From: Burkholderiales bacterium PBB1
GTDB lineage: Bacteria > Pseudomonadota > Gammaproteobacteria > Burkholderiales > Burkholderiaceae_C
Length of the DNA: 64,000 nt
NCBI GenBank assembly: GCA_002255905.1
Contig: NKIN01000003.1
Coordinates: 161,925 to 225,924, forward strand
Direction of reading: 5' to 3'
A model generated the notes under the pieces. The model was not told the origin of the DNA, did no database searches, and saw only the letters and a list, made by a program, of their open reading frames with translations. Of this stretch, positions 33,094 to 43,330 are shown piece by piece. The position numbers were made by a program, and so were the translations under genes. How positions within the stretch are numbered: the stretch's first letter is position 1; each line of letters begins with the position of its first letter.

Positions 33094-34164
33094 ATGAGCT
33101 TCCAGATCACGATCGAGCCGCTGGGCCACAGCGTGCCGGTGCGCGACGACCAGACGGTTCTGGACGCCTGTCTGCGCGCTGGCGTCTGGCTGCCGCACGC
33201 CTGCGGGCACGGCGTGTGTGGCACTTGCAAGGTCCAGGTGCTCGACGGCGAATGCGACCACGGTGCTTCATCGAACTTCGCGTTGATGGACTTCGAGCGC
33301 GACGAGGGCAAGATCCTCGCGTGCTGCGCCACCGCGCTGGGCGACGTGGTGATCGAGGCCGACATCGACGAAGACCCCGACGCGCAGTTTCTGCCCCTCG
33401 ACGACTTCGATGCCGAATTGGTCGAGGCGCGAATGCTGACGCCGACCATCCGTGGCCTGTGGCTGCGCAGCGATCGTCCCGTGCCGTTCCAGGCAGGTCA
33501 GTACGCGATGCTGGAGGTGCCTGGTGTCGACGGTGAGCGGGCGTTCTCGATCGCCAACTCGCCACAGCAGCATGCAGCCGACGGCCTGATCGAACTGCAC
33601 ATCCGGCGTGTGCCCGATGGCCGCGCAACCACCTGGCTGCATGAGGCGTTGCAGGTTGGGCAGCCGTTGAAGTTCACCGCCCCAAGCGGGCGCTTCTATG
33701 TGCGCAAATCGGCCGCATTGCCGATGATCTTCGTGGCCGGTGGTTCGGGCCTGTCGAGCCCGAAATCGATGATCCTCGATCTGCTGGCCGAAGGTTGCAC
33801 TCTGCCGATCACCCTGGTGCAGGGCGCACGCAACGAGAGCGAACTGTACTTCCGAGAATTGTTCGAACAGCTCGCCGAACGCCACCCGAATTTCGTCTAT
33901 GTGCCCGCGCTGTCGGAACTGCCGGAGGGCAACTCTTGGCGCGGTGCACAGGGCTTTGCGCACGAGGCCTTGAAGGCGCATTTCGCGAACGACTTCCGTG
34001 GGCACAAGGCCTATCTGTGCGGCCCACCGCCGATGACCGAAGCCTGCATCGCGACCCTGATGCAGGGTCGCCTGTTCGAGCGCGACATCTACACCGAGAA
34101 GTTCTTCACCGCAGCCGACACGTCATCGGCCGCACCCCGCAGCCCGCTGTTCAAGCACCTGTGA
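33094..34164 (+). CDS. dmpP: phenol hydroxylase reductase (P5)
   Basis: NADH-dependent flavo-iron-sulfur reductase that feeds electrons to DmpN, 356 aa. The N-terminal plant-type [2Fe-2S] domain has ligands C37, C42, C45 and C77. The FAD-binding motif ERAFSIANSP and the NAD-binding VAGGSGLSSPKSMI and YLCGPPPMTEA follow. Last gene of the hydroxylase block; a LysR gene converges on it 38 bp downstream. Confidence 0.96.
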   Translation: MSFQITIEPLGHSVPVRDDQTVLDACLRAGVWLPHACGHGVCGTCKVQVLDGECDHGASSNFALMDFERDEGKILACCATALGDVVIEADIDEDPDAQFLPLDDFDAELVEARMLTPTIRGLWLRSDRPVPFQAGQYAMLEVPGVDGERAFSIANSPQQHAADGLIELHIRRVPDGRATTWLHEALQVGQPLKFTAPSGRFYVRKSAALPMIFVAGGSGLSSPKSMILDLLAEGCTLPITLVQGARNESELYFRELFEQLAERHPNFVYVPALSELPEGNSWRGAQGFAHEALKAHFANDFRGHKAYLCGPPPMTEACIATLMQGRLFERDIYTEKFFTAADTSSAAPRSPLFKHL

Positions 34165-34202
34165 TGCGACTGCTTCGCCGCCCCACTGCACCCGGGCTGA
34201 CA

Positions 34203-35099
34203 TCAGCCCGGCGGCGCCTCGTCGAATCGGCTCACCACGGCGAGGAACTGGCGCAGGATCGGCGACTTGTCGTCGCGGCGGTAAAGGCAGCTCAGGTCGA
34301 TGTCGTGCAGGCTGCGCGACTTCAGCGGCCGGTACGCGACATGCGGCAGTTGCAGGCTGGCGGCCGATGCCGTGGTGATGCACAGGCCGAAGCCGCTGGA
34401 CACCAGCGCGATGCTGGTCAGCACGTCCTCGACCTGCTGCACCACGCGCACCGCCAGCCCCTTGCGCGCAAACGCCGCCAGCACCTGCTGCGCCAGGCCC
34501 GGCATCGGCAGGTTGGGGTACAGGATCAGCGGCTCGCCGGCCATGTCGCTCAGGGTGACCTCGGCGTTGGCGCACAGCCGGTGCGACGCCGGCAGCGCGA
34601 CCAGGTAACGCTCGCGCAGCACGATGCTGACCGCGATGTCCGGCTCCTTCGGCACCAGGCGGTTGAAGCCGACGGTGATGCGGCGCTCGCGCAGCGCCTC
34701 GATCTGCTCGGCCTTGGTCATCGTGTGCAGGAACAGCTCGACCTCCGGGTGCTCGGCGCGAAAGCGCGACAGCACGCGCGGGATCACGTTGAGGATGCTG
34801 GCGCCGAAGATGCCGACGTCGATGCGGCCCAGGCGGCCCTGCCCAGCCTGCTCGGTGCGGCTGCGCGCACGCGCCACCAGGCTGAGGATGTTGGGCACCT
34901 CGTCGTACAGCGTCTGGCCAGCGATGGTCAGCAGCACACCACGCGGCGTTCGTTCGAACAGCACCGCCCCCAGGTCGTTTTCAAGCGCCTGAATCTGCCG
35001 TGTCAGTGGCGGTTGCGCCATGTGCAGCCGAGCCGCCGCGCGGCCGAAATTCAGCTCCTCGGCGAGCACCTGGAAGTAGCGCATCTGTCGCAAGTCCAT
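34203..35099 (-). CDS. LysR-type regulator of the CatR/BenM group
   Basis: Protein of 298 aa with the N-terminal winged helix (MRYFQVLAEELNFGRAAARLHMAQPPLTRQI) typical of regulators that sense aromatic ring-cleavage intermediates. It is inserted in reverse between dmpP and dmpQ and divergent from dmpQ. The intergenic region has tandem ATAC-N7-GTAT-like boxes. It probably adds a second control layer on the meta-cleavage genes; the inducer is unknown. Confidence 0.9.
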   Translation of the reverse strand: MDLRQMRYFQVLAEELNFGRAAARLHMAQPPLTRQIQALENDLGAVLFERTPRGVLLTIAGQTLYDEVPNILSLVARARSRTEQAGQGRLGRIDVGIFGASILNVIPRVLSRFRAEHPEVELFLHTMTKAEQIEALRERRITVGFNRLVPKEPDIAVSIVLRERYLVALPASHRLCANAEVTLSDMAGEPLILYPNLPMPGLAQQVLAAFARKGLAVRVVQQVEDVLTSIALVSSGFGLCITTASAASLQLPHVAYRPLKSRSLHDIDLSCLYRRDDKSPILRQFLAVVSRFDEAPPG

Positions 35100-35135
35100 G
35101 GCGGCGATGGTGGCCGCAAGTGCGGTGTCGAGTCA

Positions 35136-35181
35136 ATACCTGGACGGTATCGAGCAGGCAGAAATCGGTATTGGACAGTAT
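35136..35181 (+). promoter_or_regulatory. tandem LysR-type binding sites upstream of dmpQ
   Basis: Site 1 (35136-35150) is the perfect inverted repeat ATACC-N5-GGTAT, which is also ATAC-N7-GTAT, the CatR/BenM/CatM consensus. Site 2 (35167-35181, GGTATTGGACAGTAT) keeps one half, GTAT. The sites start 31 bp apart, about three helical turns, fitting the recognition/activation site layout between divergent LysR and target genes. Confidence 0.7.
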
Positions 35182-35215
35182 CGACACGCTTGCGTAACTT
35201 CGCCTTCTGGCTGGG

Positions 35216-35587
35216 ATGAGTTCAACCATGCCGCGCTACGAAATACGCATCCAGAACACGGACGAAACCTATGTCTGCACTGACACGCGAACCCTGCTCG
35301 AAGGCATGGAAGCACTGGCCCGACGGGGCATTCCTGTGGGTTGCCGGGGTGGCGGCTGTGGGGTTTGCAAGGTGCGCATCGAAGCCGGCGCCGTGCGCAC
35401 CGAGAAGATGAGCCGCTGTCACGTCAGCGAGAGCGATGAGGCCGCGGGCGTGGTGCTGGCGTGCCGCGCCTACCCGGTGAGCGACGTGCAACTGCGGGCG
35501 ATTGACGCGATGGCGCGTTGCGTCGAGCGCGGACCCAAGGATTCTTTTCTGGACGCTGCGCGCCGTGCGCAGCGCCCGACGCTCTGA
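35216..35587 (+). CDS. dmpQ: plant-type [2Fe-2S] ferredoxin (DmpQ/XylT type)
   Basis: Ferredoxin that re-reduces the oxidised iron of catechol 2,3-dioxygenase. 123 aa from 35216 (ATG at 35228 also possible). Cluster ligands are C43, C48, C51 and C83, in [13 protein letters not shown] and LACRAYPV. It is followed 29 bp later by dmpB, the enzyme it serves. Confidence 0.92.
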   Translation: MSSTMPRYEIRIQNTDETYVCTDTRTLLEGMEALARRGIPVGCRGGGCGVCKVRIEAGAVRTEKMSRCHVSESDEAAGVVLACRAYPVSDVQLRAIDAMARCVERGPKDSFLDAARRAQRPTL

Positions 35588-35616
35588 CAACACAAGAAAC
35601 GACCAGGAGACTCGAC

Positions 35617-36549
35617 ATGGCAATGACAGGTGTTTTGAGGCCGGGGCATGTGCAACTGCGCGTGCTCGACATGGCGGCCGCAGTGAAGCATTACGCCGAA
35701 GTGATCGGCCTGTGGGAAACGGGGCGCGACGCTGAGGGCCGCGTGTATCTGAAGGCCTGGGACGAGCATGACCACCACAGCGTCGTGCTGCGTGAGGCCG
35801 ACGAAGCCGGCATGGACTTCATGGGCTTTCGTGTCGATTCGCCCGCCACGCTGAAGAAGCTGGCCGACGACATCAAGGCCAGCGGCTTGTGCACTCAACT
35901 TCAATGGATCGAAGCAGGCGAAATGCTGGCGACGGGCCAGCGCTTTCGCTTCACCGTACCGACCGGGCATTCGATCGAGCTGTATGCCGAGAAGGACCAA
36001 GTCGGCAACGGCATGCCGCTGGTGAATCCGGAGATCTATCCCGACGGGCTGAAGGGCATGTCGCCCACGCGCTTCGACCACTGCCTGCTGTACGGCGATG
36101 ACCTGGATGGCACCGTCAAGCTGTTCACCGAGGTGCTCGGTTTCGAGCTGGCCGAGCGCGTGGTCGCCGGCCCGGACCAGTTGCTGATCGCCGCGTTCCT
36201 GAGCTGCTCGACCAAGCCGCACGACGTTGCCTTCATCCGCCACCCGCAGAAAAACAAGTTCCACCACGCGTCGTTCCTGCTCGACAACTGGGGCGAGGTG
36301 TTGAAGGCGGCCGACATCATCACCCGCAAGCGCGTGTCGATTGACATCGGGCCGACGCGACACGGCATCACGCGCGGCGAGACGATCTATTTCTTCGATC
36401 CGAGCGGCAACCGCAACGAGGTGTTCTCCGGTGGCTACGTGCACTACCCGGACCGGCCGACCCTGACCTGGACCGACGACGAGCTGGGTCGAGCCATTTT
36501 TTATCACGACCGCAAGCTCAATGAAGCTTTCCTCAACGTCGTGACCTGA
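35617..36549 (+). CDS. dmpB: catechol 2,3-dioxygenase
   Basis: Extradiol ring cleavage of catechol to 2-hydroxymuconic semialdehyde. The product is 310 aa, close to XylE (307 aa). Two vicinal-oxygen-chelate halves are present. Fe(II) ligands are H155 ([10 protein letters not shown]), H216 or H217 (KFHHASF) and E268 (PSGNRNEVF). The ATG at 35617 follows CAGGAGA. The downstream gene starts 1 bp after the stop. Confidence 0.97.
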   Translation: MAMTGVLRPGHVQLRVLDMAAAVKHYAEVIGLWETGRDAEGRVYLKAWDEHDHHSVVLREADEAGMDFMGFRVDSPATLKKLADDIKASGLCTQLQWIEAGEMLATGQRFRFTVPTGHSIELYAEKDQVGNGMPLVNPEIYPDGLKGMSPTRFDHCLLYGDDLDGTVKLFTEVLGFELAERVVAGPDQLLIAAFLSCSTKPHDVAFIRHPQKNKFHHASFLLDNWGEVLKAADIITRKRVSIDIGPTRHGITRGETIYFFDPSGNRNEVFSGGYVHYPDRPTLTWTDDELGRAIFYHDRKLNEAFLNVVT

Positions 36550-36550
36550 C

Positions 36551-36988
36551 ATGGCAGCGACCACGCTCCAGCACACGCTGACCGACGAGGCGGCGCACAC
36601 GGCCGTCGCGGCGGCAGTGGCGCATGCGCGTGGTCTCGGCGTGCACGTCAACGCGGCTGCCACCGACGGCAGCGGGCTGCTGATGGCGTTCCTTCGGATG
36701 CCAGGCTCGTTTTTGCATTCGATCGACATCGCCATTGACAAGGCCTACACCGCGGCCGGCTTCGGTTTTGCGACCGAGTGCTGGCCCGCGCTGCTGGAGA
36801 GCGACGCGGCGCTGCATGCCGCCATTCCGCAGCGGCCCCGCTTGGTGGTGCTCGGCGGCGGGGTGCCGATCTACGCCGGCCCGGACTGCGTTGGTGCGAT
36901 CGGTGTGTCGGGCGCGTCGGCCGAACAGGACGCGGCGTGCGCGCGGGCCGGGCTGGCCGCCATCGGATTGAGTGACCGGCCGCAATGA
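36551..36988 (+). CDS. GlcG/HbpS family protein (DUF336)
   Basis: Protein of 145 aa of the heme-degrading/heme-binding-like GlcG/HbpS family. MRMPGSFLHSIDIAIDKAYTAA and the glycine-rich GGGVPIYAGPDCVGAIGVSG are the signature. Such genes often accompany aromatic catabolic genes, but the function is not settled. Inserted between dmpB and dmpC, a place empty in the CF600 operon, with a 1-bp gap to dmpB. A role in protecting or reactivating the dioxygenase is speculation. Confidence 0.85.
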   Translation: MAATTLQHTLTDEAAHTAVAAAVAHARGLGVHVNAAATDGSGLLMAFLRMPGSFLHSIDIAIDKAYTAAGFGFATECWPALLESDAALHAAIPQRPRLVVLGGGVPIYAGPDCVGAIGVSGASAEQDAACARAGLAAIGLSDRPQ

Positions 36989-37021
36989 GCCAGCAACCGC
37001 AACCAGTTTGAAGCGATTCCC

Positions 37022-38476
37022 ATGAAACAGTTTCTGAATTTCATCCACGGCGAATTCGTCGCCACCGGCAAGACCTTTCCCAACCGCGCACCGGTGGACA
37101 ACCGTGTGCTGGGTCTGGTGCACGAAGCCGGTCGCAGCGAGGTCGATGCGGCCGTCGCATCGGCCCGTGCTGCGCTGAAGGGCGACTGGGGCCGCATGAC
37201 GGTGGTCAAGCGTGTCGAGATGCTCTATGCGGTTGCCGATGAAATCAACCGCCGCTTCGACGACTTTCTGCAAGCGGAGATCGCAGACACCGGCAAACCG
37301 CTGTCGCTGGCTTCGCACATCGACATCCCGCGCGGCGCGGCCAACTTCAAGGTGTTCGCCGACATCATCAAGAACGTGCCGACTGAGAGTTTCGAGATGG
37401 CGACGCCCGATGGCGGCAGCGCGATCAACTACGGGCTTCGCACGCCGCTCGGCGTCATCGCGGTGGTCTGCCCCTGGAACCTCCCGTTGTTGCTGATGAC
37501 CTGGAAGGTCGGCCCGGCACTGGCCTGCGGCAACACCGTGGTCGTCAAGCCGTCGGAGGAGACCCCCGCCACCGCAACGCTGCTGGGCGAGGTGATGAGC
37601 ACCGTCGGCGTACCCCCCGGCGTCTATAACGTGGTGCACGGTTTCGGCCCCGCGTCGGCCGGTGAGTTTCTGACCCGTCACCCCGATGTCGATGCGATCA
37701 CCTTCACGGGAGAGACCCGCACGGGCGAGGCCATCATGGCCGCCGCCGCGCAGGGCGTGCGCAAGGTGTCGTTCGAGCTCGGCGGCAAGAACGCCGGCAT
37801 CGTGTTTGACGACGCCGACTTCGACCAGGCGGTCGCTGGCATCACCCGCTCGGCCTTCGAGAATTGCGGACAGGTCTGCCTGGGCACCGAGCGTGTCTAC
37901 GTGCAGCGCGGGATCTTCAATCAATTCGTCGCCGCGCTGAAGGCCAAGGCCGAGGCGCTGAAGGTCGGCCCGTCTGACCAACCTGGCGTCGGCCTCGGGC
38001 CGCTGATTTCGGCCGAGCACCGCGACAAGGTGCTGGGCTACTACCGCAAGGCCGTCGAAGAGGGCGCCACCGTCGTCACCGGCGGCGGTGTGCCCGCGAT
38101 GACAGGCGCACTGGCCGAGGGCCACTGGGTGCAGCCGACCATCTGGACCGGCCTGCCCGAATCGGCTGCGGCGATCCGCGAGGAAATTTTCGGGCCGTGC
38201 GTGCACGTCGCGCCGTTCGACACCGAAGACGAGGCCATCGCGCTCGCCAACGCCACCGAGTACGGGCTCGCGACCACCGTGTGGACGCAGAACCTGGGCC
38301 GTGCGCATCGCGTCGCAAAGCAGGTCGAGGTCGGCATCTGCTGGATCAACAGCTGGTTCCTGCGCGATCTGCGCACTGCATTCGGTGGCGCCAAGGCCTC
38401 CGGCATCGGCCGCGAGGGCGGCGTTCACTCGCTCGAGTTCTACACCGAGCTGCGCAATGTCTGCATCAAGCTCTGA
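37022..38476 (+). CDS. dmpC: 2-hydroxymuconic semialdehyde dehydrogenase
   Basis: NAD-dependent oxidation of the ring-cleavage product to 4-oxalocrotonate (oxidative branch). The 484 aa protein is a typical aldehyde dehydrogenase: nucleophile C286 in ENCGQVCLGTE, general base E252 in FELGGKNAGIV, and cofactor loop PWNLPLLLMTWK. The start MKQFLNFIHGEFV matches DmpC/XylG. Confidence 0.96.
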   Translation: MKQFLNFIHGEFVATGKTFPNRAPVDNRVLGLVHEAGRSEVDAAVASARAALKGDWGRMTVVKRVEMLYAVADEINRRFDDFLQAEIADTGKPLSLASHIDIPRGAANFKVFADIIKNVPTESFEMATPDGGSAINYGLRTPLGVIAVVCPWNLPLLLMTWKVGPALACGNTVVVKPSEETPATATLLGEVMSTVGVPPGVYNVVHGFGPASAGEFLTRHPDVDAITFTGETRTGEAIMAAAAQGVRKVSFELGGKNAGIVFDDADFDQAVAGITRSAFENCGQVCLGTERVYVQRGIFNQFVAALKAKAEALKVGPSDQPGVGLGPLISAEHRDKVLGYYRKAVEEGATVVTGGGVPAMTGALAEGHWVQPTIWTGLPESAAAIREEIFGPCVHVAPFDTEDEAIALANATEYGLATTVWTQNLGRAHRVAKQVEVGICWINSWFLRDLRTAFGGAKASGIGREGGVHSLEFYTELRNVCIKL

Positions 38477-38486
38477 GGGCCTGACC

Positions 38487-39386
38487 ATGAATTCCCCCAT
38501 CACTGTCAGCAATCCTGAAATCGGCACCGCGATCCGCACCGGTGGGTTCGCCAGCAATGTGCATGTCATGGGCACATCGGCGCCAGGGCAGCCTCCGACC
38601 CTGTTCGTCCACGGCTCAGGCCCGGGTGTCAGCGCCTGGGCCAACTGGCGGCTGGTGCTGCCGCGCATCGCCACGCAGCGGCGCGTGATCGCACCCGACA
38701 TGCTGGGCTTCGGCTACACCGAGCGGCCGCAGCCGCCTGACCAGCACAGCGCTTACACGATGGACGCCTGGGTGCAGCAGGCCGTCGATCTGCTCGATCA
38801 GCTCGACATTGCGCAGGCCGACCTGGTCGGCAATTCCTTCGGCGGTGCGCTGTCGCTGGCACTGGCCTGCCGCCACCCGCAGCGCGTGCGCCGGCTGGTG
38901 CTGATGGGCAGCGTCGGTGTCAGCTTCCCCATCACTGCGGGGCTGGACGCAGTGTGGGGCTACACGCCGTCGTTCGAGAACATGCGCCGCATCATGGATG
39001 TGTTCGCGCACGACCGCCGCCTCGTCAACGACGAGCTGGCCAAGCTGCGCTACGAGGCCAGCATCCGGCCCGGCTTCCAGGAGTCGTTCGCAGCGATGTT
39101 CCCGGCGCCGCGCCAGCGCTCGGTCGATGCGCTGACGAGCCCCGAGGGTGACATCCGCGCGCTGCCGCACCCGACGCTGGTGATCCACGGTCGCGAGGAC
39201 CAGGTGATCCCGATGAGCACCTCGCTGACGCTGGCGCAGTGGATTCCGAATTCGCAGCTCCATGTCTTTGGCCACTGTGGCCACTGGACGCAGATCGAGC
39301 ACACCGAACGCTTTGTCCAGTTGGTCAGCAACTTCCTGGCCGAGGCCGACGCGCAGGCGACCGCAGCCACCGCGCGCGCCGCCTGA
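38487..39386 (+). CDS. dmpD: 2-hydroxymuconic semialdehyde hydrolase
   Basis: Alpha/beta-hydrolase of the hydrolytic branch, releasing formate from 2-hydroxymuconic semialdehyde (or acetate from methylated homologues). The product is 299 aa. The nucleophile is S117 in LVGNSFGGALS; the oxyanion region is VHGSGPGVSAWANW; the catalytic Asp and His are in HGREDQVIP and FGHCGHWTQIEH. The ATG at 38487 is 10 bp after dmpC. Confidence 0.95.
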   Translation: MNSPITVSNPEIGTAIRTGGFASNVHVMGTSAPGQPPTLFVHGSGPGVSAWANWRLVLPRIATQRRVIAPDMLGFGYTERPQPPDQHSAYTMDAWVQQAVDLLDQLDIAQADLVGNSFGGALSLALACRHPQRVRRLVLMGSVGVSFPITAGLDAVWGYTPSFENMRRIMDVFAHDRRLVNDELAKLRYEASIRPGFQESFAAMFPAPRQRSVDALTSPEGDIRALPHPTLVIHGREDQVIPMSTSLTLAQWIPNSQLHVFGHCGHWTQIEHTERFVQLVSNFLAEADAQATAATARAA

Positions 39387-39415
39387 CCCGATTCACTTAC
39401 GACCACATGCACCCC

Positions 39416-40201
39416 ATGGACATCAACCGCATCCAGCACCACGGCGCCGCGCTCTACCAGGCGCTGGCGCAACGCGAGCCGATTGCACCGCTCACAACGC
39501 AAGACCCAGACATCACCATCGACGATGCGTACCGCATCCAGATGGTGATGATCGAGCGGCGCATTGCCGCCACGGGCGAGCGCATCGTCGGCAAGAAGAT
39601 CGGCGTCACCTCGCGGGCGGTGATGAACATGCTGGGCGTCTACCAGCCCGACTTCGGCCACCTGCTGAGCGGCATGATCGTCAATGACGGCGGCAGCATC
39701 GACAGCAAGACGCTGATCCAGCCGAAAGCGGAGGGCGAGATTGCCTTCCTGCTGAAGAAGGACCTGATCGGTCCCGGCATCGGCAACGCTGACGTGCTGG
39801 CCGCGACAGAGTGCGTGATGCCGTGCTTCGAGATCGTCGATTCGCGCATCCAGGACTGGAAGATCAAGATCCAGGACACCGTCGCCGACAACGCCTCCTG
39901 CGGCGTCTTCGTGCTCGGCGATCGCGCGGTCGATCCCCGGCGCATCGACCTCACTACCTGCGGCATGGTGCTGGAGAAGAACGGCGACATCGTCGCCACC
40001 GGTGCCGGTGCGGCCGCCCTCGGCTCGCCCGTCAATGCGGTGGCCTGGCTCGCCAACACGCTGGGCCGGCTCGGCATCGGACTGAAGGCTGGCGAGGTGA
40101 TTCTTTCTGGCGCGCTGGCGGCGATGTTCAACGCACAGGCCGGCGACAACTTCCGCGTTTCCATCGGTGGGCTGGGCGGTTGCTCGGTCCGCTTCCATTG
40201 A
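39416..40201 (+). CDS. dmpE: 2-oxopent-4-enoate hydratase
   Basis: Hydrates 2-hydroxypenta-2,4-dienoate to 4-hydroxy-2-oxovalerate. The ATG at 39416 gives 261 aa, the CF600 length; an ATG at 39407 is possible. Family motifs are [21 protein letters not shown], the metal-binding acidic residues in [10 protein letters not shown], and [20 protein letters not shown]. Paralogous to dmpH in this operon. Confidence 0.95.
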   Translation: MDINRIQHHGAALYQALAQREPIAPLTTQDPDITIDDAYRIQMVMIERRIAATGERIVGKKIGVTSRAVMNMLGVYQPDFGHLLSGMIVNDGGSIDSKTLIQPKAEGEIAFLLKKDLIGPGIGNADVLAATECVMPCFEIVDSRIQDWKIKIQDTVADNASCGVFVLGDRAVDPRRIDLTTCGMVLEKNGDIVATGAGAAALGSPVNAVAWLANTLGRLGIGLKAGEVILSGALAAMFNAQAGDNFRVSIGGLGGCSVRFH

Positions 40202-40212
40202 AAGCCCATGAC

Positions 40213-41124
40213 ATGAAGAAGATCAAGTGCGCCCTGATCGGGCCCGGGAACATCGGCACCGACCTGCTCGCCAAGCTGCAGCGCAGCCCGGTGCTGGAGG
40301 CCGTCTGGATGGTTGGCATCGACCCGAATTCCGATGGCCTGAAGCGCGCCCGCGAACTGGGCATCAAGACCACGTCAGATGGCGTCGACGGGCTGCTGCC
40401 CTACGTCAAGGCCGACGGCATTCAGATCGCGTTCGACGCCACCAGCGCCTATGTGCACGCCGAGAACTCGCGCAAGCTCAATGCGCTGGGCGTGATGATG
40501 ATCGACCTGACGCCTGCGGCCATCGGCCCGTATTGCGTACCGCCGGTCAATCTGAAAGAGCACATCGGCCGGCGCGAGATGAACGTCAACATGGTCACCT
40601 GCGGTGGCCAGGCCACGATCCCGATGGTGGCTGCGGTGTCGCGGGTGCAGCCGGTGGCCTACGGCGAGATCGTCGCCACGGTGGCCAGCCGCTCGGCCGG
40701 CCCGGGCACGCGAAAGAACATCGATGAATTCACCCGCACCACCGCCGGCGCCATCGAGCGTGTGGGCGGCGCCAAGAAGGGCAAGGCCATCATCATCATC
40801 AACCCGGCCGAGCCGCCGTTGATCATGCGCGACACCGTGCATTGCCTGACCGAGACGGCGCCCGATCGTGAGCGCATCACCGCCTCGATCCATCAAATGA
40901 TTGCCGAGGTGCAGCGCTATGTGCCGGGCTACAAATTGGTCAACGGCCCGGTCTTCGATGGCCATCGTGTCTCCATCTTCATGGAGGTCGAGGGCCTCGG
41001 CGACTACCTGCCGAAGTACGCCGGCAACCTCGACATCATGACCGCCGCTGCGGCCCGCACCGCCGAGATGTTTGCCGAAGAAATGATTGCCGGCACCCTG
41101 ACGCTCGAAGCCGTCTCCGCTTGA
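40213..41124 (+). CDS. dmpF: acetaldehyde dehydrogenase (acylating)
   Basis: Converts acetaldehyde from DmpG to acetyl-CoA, with channelling between the two subunits. The product is 303 aa. The NAD-binding motif is [12 protein letters not shown], the catalytic cysteine is in [13 protein letters not shown], and [11 protein letters not shown] is typical. The ATG at 40213 is 11 bp after dmpE. Confidence 0.97.
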   Translation: MKKIKCALIGPGNIGTDLLAKLQRSPVLEAVWMVGIDPNSDGLKRARELGIKTTSDGVDGLLPYVKADGIQIAFDATSAYVHAENSRKLNALGVMMIDLTPAAIGPYCVPPVNLKEHIGRREMNVNMVTCGGQATIPMVAAVSRVQPVAYGEIVATVASRSAGPGTRKNIDEFTRTTAGAIERVGGAKKGKAIIIINPAEPPLIMRDTVHCLTETAPDRERITASIHQMIAEVQRYVPGYKLVNGPVFDGHRVSIFMEVEGLGDYLPKYAGNLDIMTAAAARTAEMFAEEMIAGTLTLEAVSA

Positions 41125-41152
41125 ACACCCCCTTACCCACAGGAGCTTCACG

Positions 41153-42196
41153 ATGAACCTCAAGGGCAGACAAGTCACCGTCCACGACATGACGCTGCGT
41201 GACGGCATGCACCCGAAACGCCACCAGATGACGCTCGACCAGATGAAGACCATCGCCTGCGGACTTGACGCGGCGGGCGTGCCGTTGATCGAGGTCACGC
41301 ACGGCGATGGGCTCGGCGGCAGTTCGGTCAACTACGGCTTCCCGGCGCACACCGACGAGGCCTACCTCGGCGCAGTGATCCCGTTGATGAAGCGGGCCAA
41401 GGTGTCGGCGCTGCTGATCCCCGGCATCGGCACCGTCGATCACCTGTTGATGGCCAAAGACCTGGGCGTCAACACGATCCGCGTCGCCACCCACTGCACC
41501 GAGGCCGATGTGTCTGAGCAGCACATCCGAAAAGCGCGCGAACTCGGCATGGACACCGTCGGCTTTCTGATGATGGCGCACATGGCCAGCCCCGAGAAGC
41601 TCGTCGAGCAGGCACGGTTGATGGAAGGCTACGGTGCCAACTGCGTGTACGTCACCGACTCGGCCGGCCACATGCTGCCCGACGACGTGACCGCTCGCCT
41701 GGGCGCCGTGCGCCGTGCGCTGAAGCCCGCGACCGAGCTTGGTTTCCATGGCCACCACAACATGGCCATGGGCATTGCCAATTCGCTGGCGGCCGTCGAT
41801 GCCGGTGCCAATCGCATCGACGCCGCTGCGGCCGGTCTGGGTGCCGGCGCCGGCAACACGCCGATGGAAGTCTTCATCGCAGTCTGCGATCGGATGGGGA
41901 TCGAAACTGGGGTCAACGTGTTCAAGATCCAGGACGTGGCCGAAGACCTGGTCGTGCCGATCATGGACCACGTGATCCGCATCGATCGCGACTCGCTGAC
42001 GCTGGGTTATGCGGGCGTCTATTCGAGCTTCCTACTGTTCGCCAAACGTGCCGGCGAAAAGTACGGTGTGCCGGCGCGCGACCTGCTGGTCGAACTGGGC
42101 CGACGCGGCATGGTCGGCGGCCAGGAAGACATGATCGAAGACACCGCGATGACGATGGCGCACCAGCGTGCGCAAGCACAGAAGGTGGCCGCATGA
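41153..42196 (+). CDS. dmpG: 4-hydroxy-2-oxovalerate aldolase
   Basis: Class II, metal-dependent aldolase cleaving 4-hydroxy-2-oxovalerate to pyruvate and acetaldehyde. The product is 347 aa. The metal and substrate loop is [31 protein letters not shown] provides the metal-binding histidines. It complexes with DmpF. AGGAGC precedes the start, and the stop overlaps dmpH by 4 bp. Confidence 0.97.
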   Translation: MNLKGRQVTVHDMTLRDGMHPKRHQMTLDQMKTIACGLDAAGVPLIEVTHGDGLGGSSVNYGFPAHTDEAYLGAVIPLMKRAKVSALLIPGIGTVDHLLMAKDLGVNTIRVATHCTEADVSEQHIRKARELGMDTVGFLMMAHMASPEKLVEQARLMEGYGANCVYVTDSAGHMLPDDVTARLGAVRRALKPATELGFHGHHNMAMGIANSLAAVDAGANRIDAAAAGLGAGAGNTPMEVFIAVCDRMGIETGVNVFKIQDVAEDLVVPIMDHVIRIDRDSLTLGYAGVYSSFLLFAKRAGEKYGVPARDLLVELGRRGMVGGQEDMIEDTAMTMAHQRAQAQKVAA

Positions 42197-42981
42197 GCCT
42201 CGATTCCTCGACCATTGAGCGGTTGGCGGAGCGGCTCGATGTCTGCCAGCTCGAAGCGCGCGACACGCTGAAGGTGACCGACGAGCACCCTGAGATGGAT
42301 TGGGCCGACGCCTATGCCATCCAGGATGCCGGGCGCCGTCGCAAGCTGGCGCGCGGGCTGAAGGTGATCGGCCTGAAGGCGGGGCTGACCTCGTACGCCA
42401 AGATGAAGCAGATGGGCGTGGACAGCCCGGTGTTCGGCTACCTCGCCGACGACACCGCAGTACCCGACGGCGGTGTCTGCAAGGTGTCCGAGCTGATCCA
42501 CCCGAAGGTCGAACCCGAGATCGCGTTCGTCACCCGCAGCGAGCTTAAGGGCCCGGGTTGCCACATCGGCGCGGTGCTGGCGGCGACCGACTTCGTGATG
42601 CCAGGCATCGAGGTCATCGACAGCCGCTACCGCGACTTCAAATTCGATCTGAAGAGCGTCATCGCCGACAACACCTCGGCCGCCCGTTTCGTCGTCGGTG
42701 GCGCCTGCGTGGCGCCGGCCGGGGTCGATCTGCGCACCACCGGCATCGTGCTGGAGAAGAACGGCGAGGTCGTCGCGTTGGGCGCCGGTGCCGCGGTGCT
42801 GGGTCACCCGGCCGCTGCCATTGCGATGCTGGTCAACAAGCTCGCCGAGCACGGCGAGACCCTGCCTGCTGGCACGCTGGTGCTGTCTGGCGGCATCACC
42901 GAAGCGGTGGCTGTCGGCGCCGGCGATCACATCACGCTGCGGGTGCAAGGCATGGGGTCGGTGTCGATCCGTTTCGCCTGA
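42193..42981 (+). CDS. dmpH: 4-oxalocrotonate decarboxylase
   Basis: Decarboxylates the keto form of 4-oxalocrotonate to 2-oxopent-4-enoate. The product is 262 aa. It shares the fold and motifs of dmp[19 protein letters not shown], the acidic metal site [10 protein letters not shown], and [20 protein letters not shown]. It starts within the end of dmpG, so it is coupled. Confidence 0.95.
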   Translation: MSLDSSTIERLAERLDVCQLEARDTLKVTDEHPEMDWADAYAIQDAGRRRKLARGLKVIGLKAGLTSYAKMKQMGVDSPVFGYLADDTAVPDGGVCKVSELIHPKVEPEIAFVTRSELKGPGCHIGAVLAATDFVMPGIEVIDSRYRDFKFDLKSVIADNTSAARFVVGGACVAPAGVDLRTTGIVLEKNGEVVALGAGAAVLGHPAAAIAMLVNKLAEHGETLPAGTLVLSGGITEAVAVGAGDHITLRVQGMGSVSIRFA

Positions 42982-43016
42982 GCACCGCCACATCGAAGAA
43001 CTCAGGAGTACCCAAG

Positions 43017-43208
43017 ATGCCATTTGCCCAGATTTACATGATCGAAGGCCGCACCGAAGCGCAGAAGAAGGCGGTCATCGAGAAGGTCACGCAGGCGCTC
43101 GTTGAAGCGGTCGGTGCGCCTGTCAACACCGTGCGCGTGCTGATCCAGGAAGTGCCCGCAGCGCATTGGGGAATTGCCGGCGTGTCGGCCAAGGACATGG
43201 GTCGATAG
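43017..43208 (+). CDS. dmpI: 4-oxalocrotonate tautomerase
   Basis: Tiny (63 aa) tautomerase converting enol to keto 4-oxalocrotonate. Proline directly after Met (MPFAQIYMIEGRT) is the catalytic base after Met removal; an arginine in the same stretch and one in VNTVRVLIQEVP match the family active site. CAGGAGT precedes the ATG. Last gene of the classical dmp operon order. Confidence 0.95.
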   Translation: MPFAQIYMIEGRTEAQKKAVIEKVTQALVEAVGAPVNTVRVLIQEVPAAHWGIAGVSAKDMGR

Positions 43209-43330
43209 AGAGACAGCGGAAGTCGCCCGGCGCGCGCAGTCCCGCGCTGGAGCTCGGAGGGGTTGAAGACGGGTCGCCACGGTGACCGGGGCGTAGCCAT
43301 GCCCTGAATAGAACAAAGCAAGGAGACGAT

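Noticed and set aside
43272-43287. Imperfect palindrome GGTCGCCACGGTGACC between dmpI and the YCF48-like gene
   Set aside because: Short, with a mismatch, no T-run and no second copy; not enough to call an operator or terminator.
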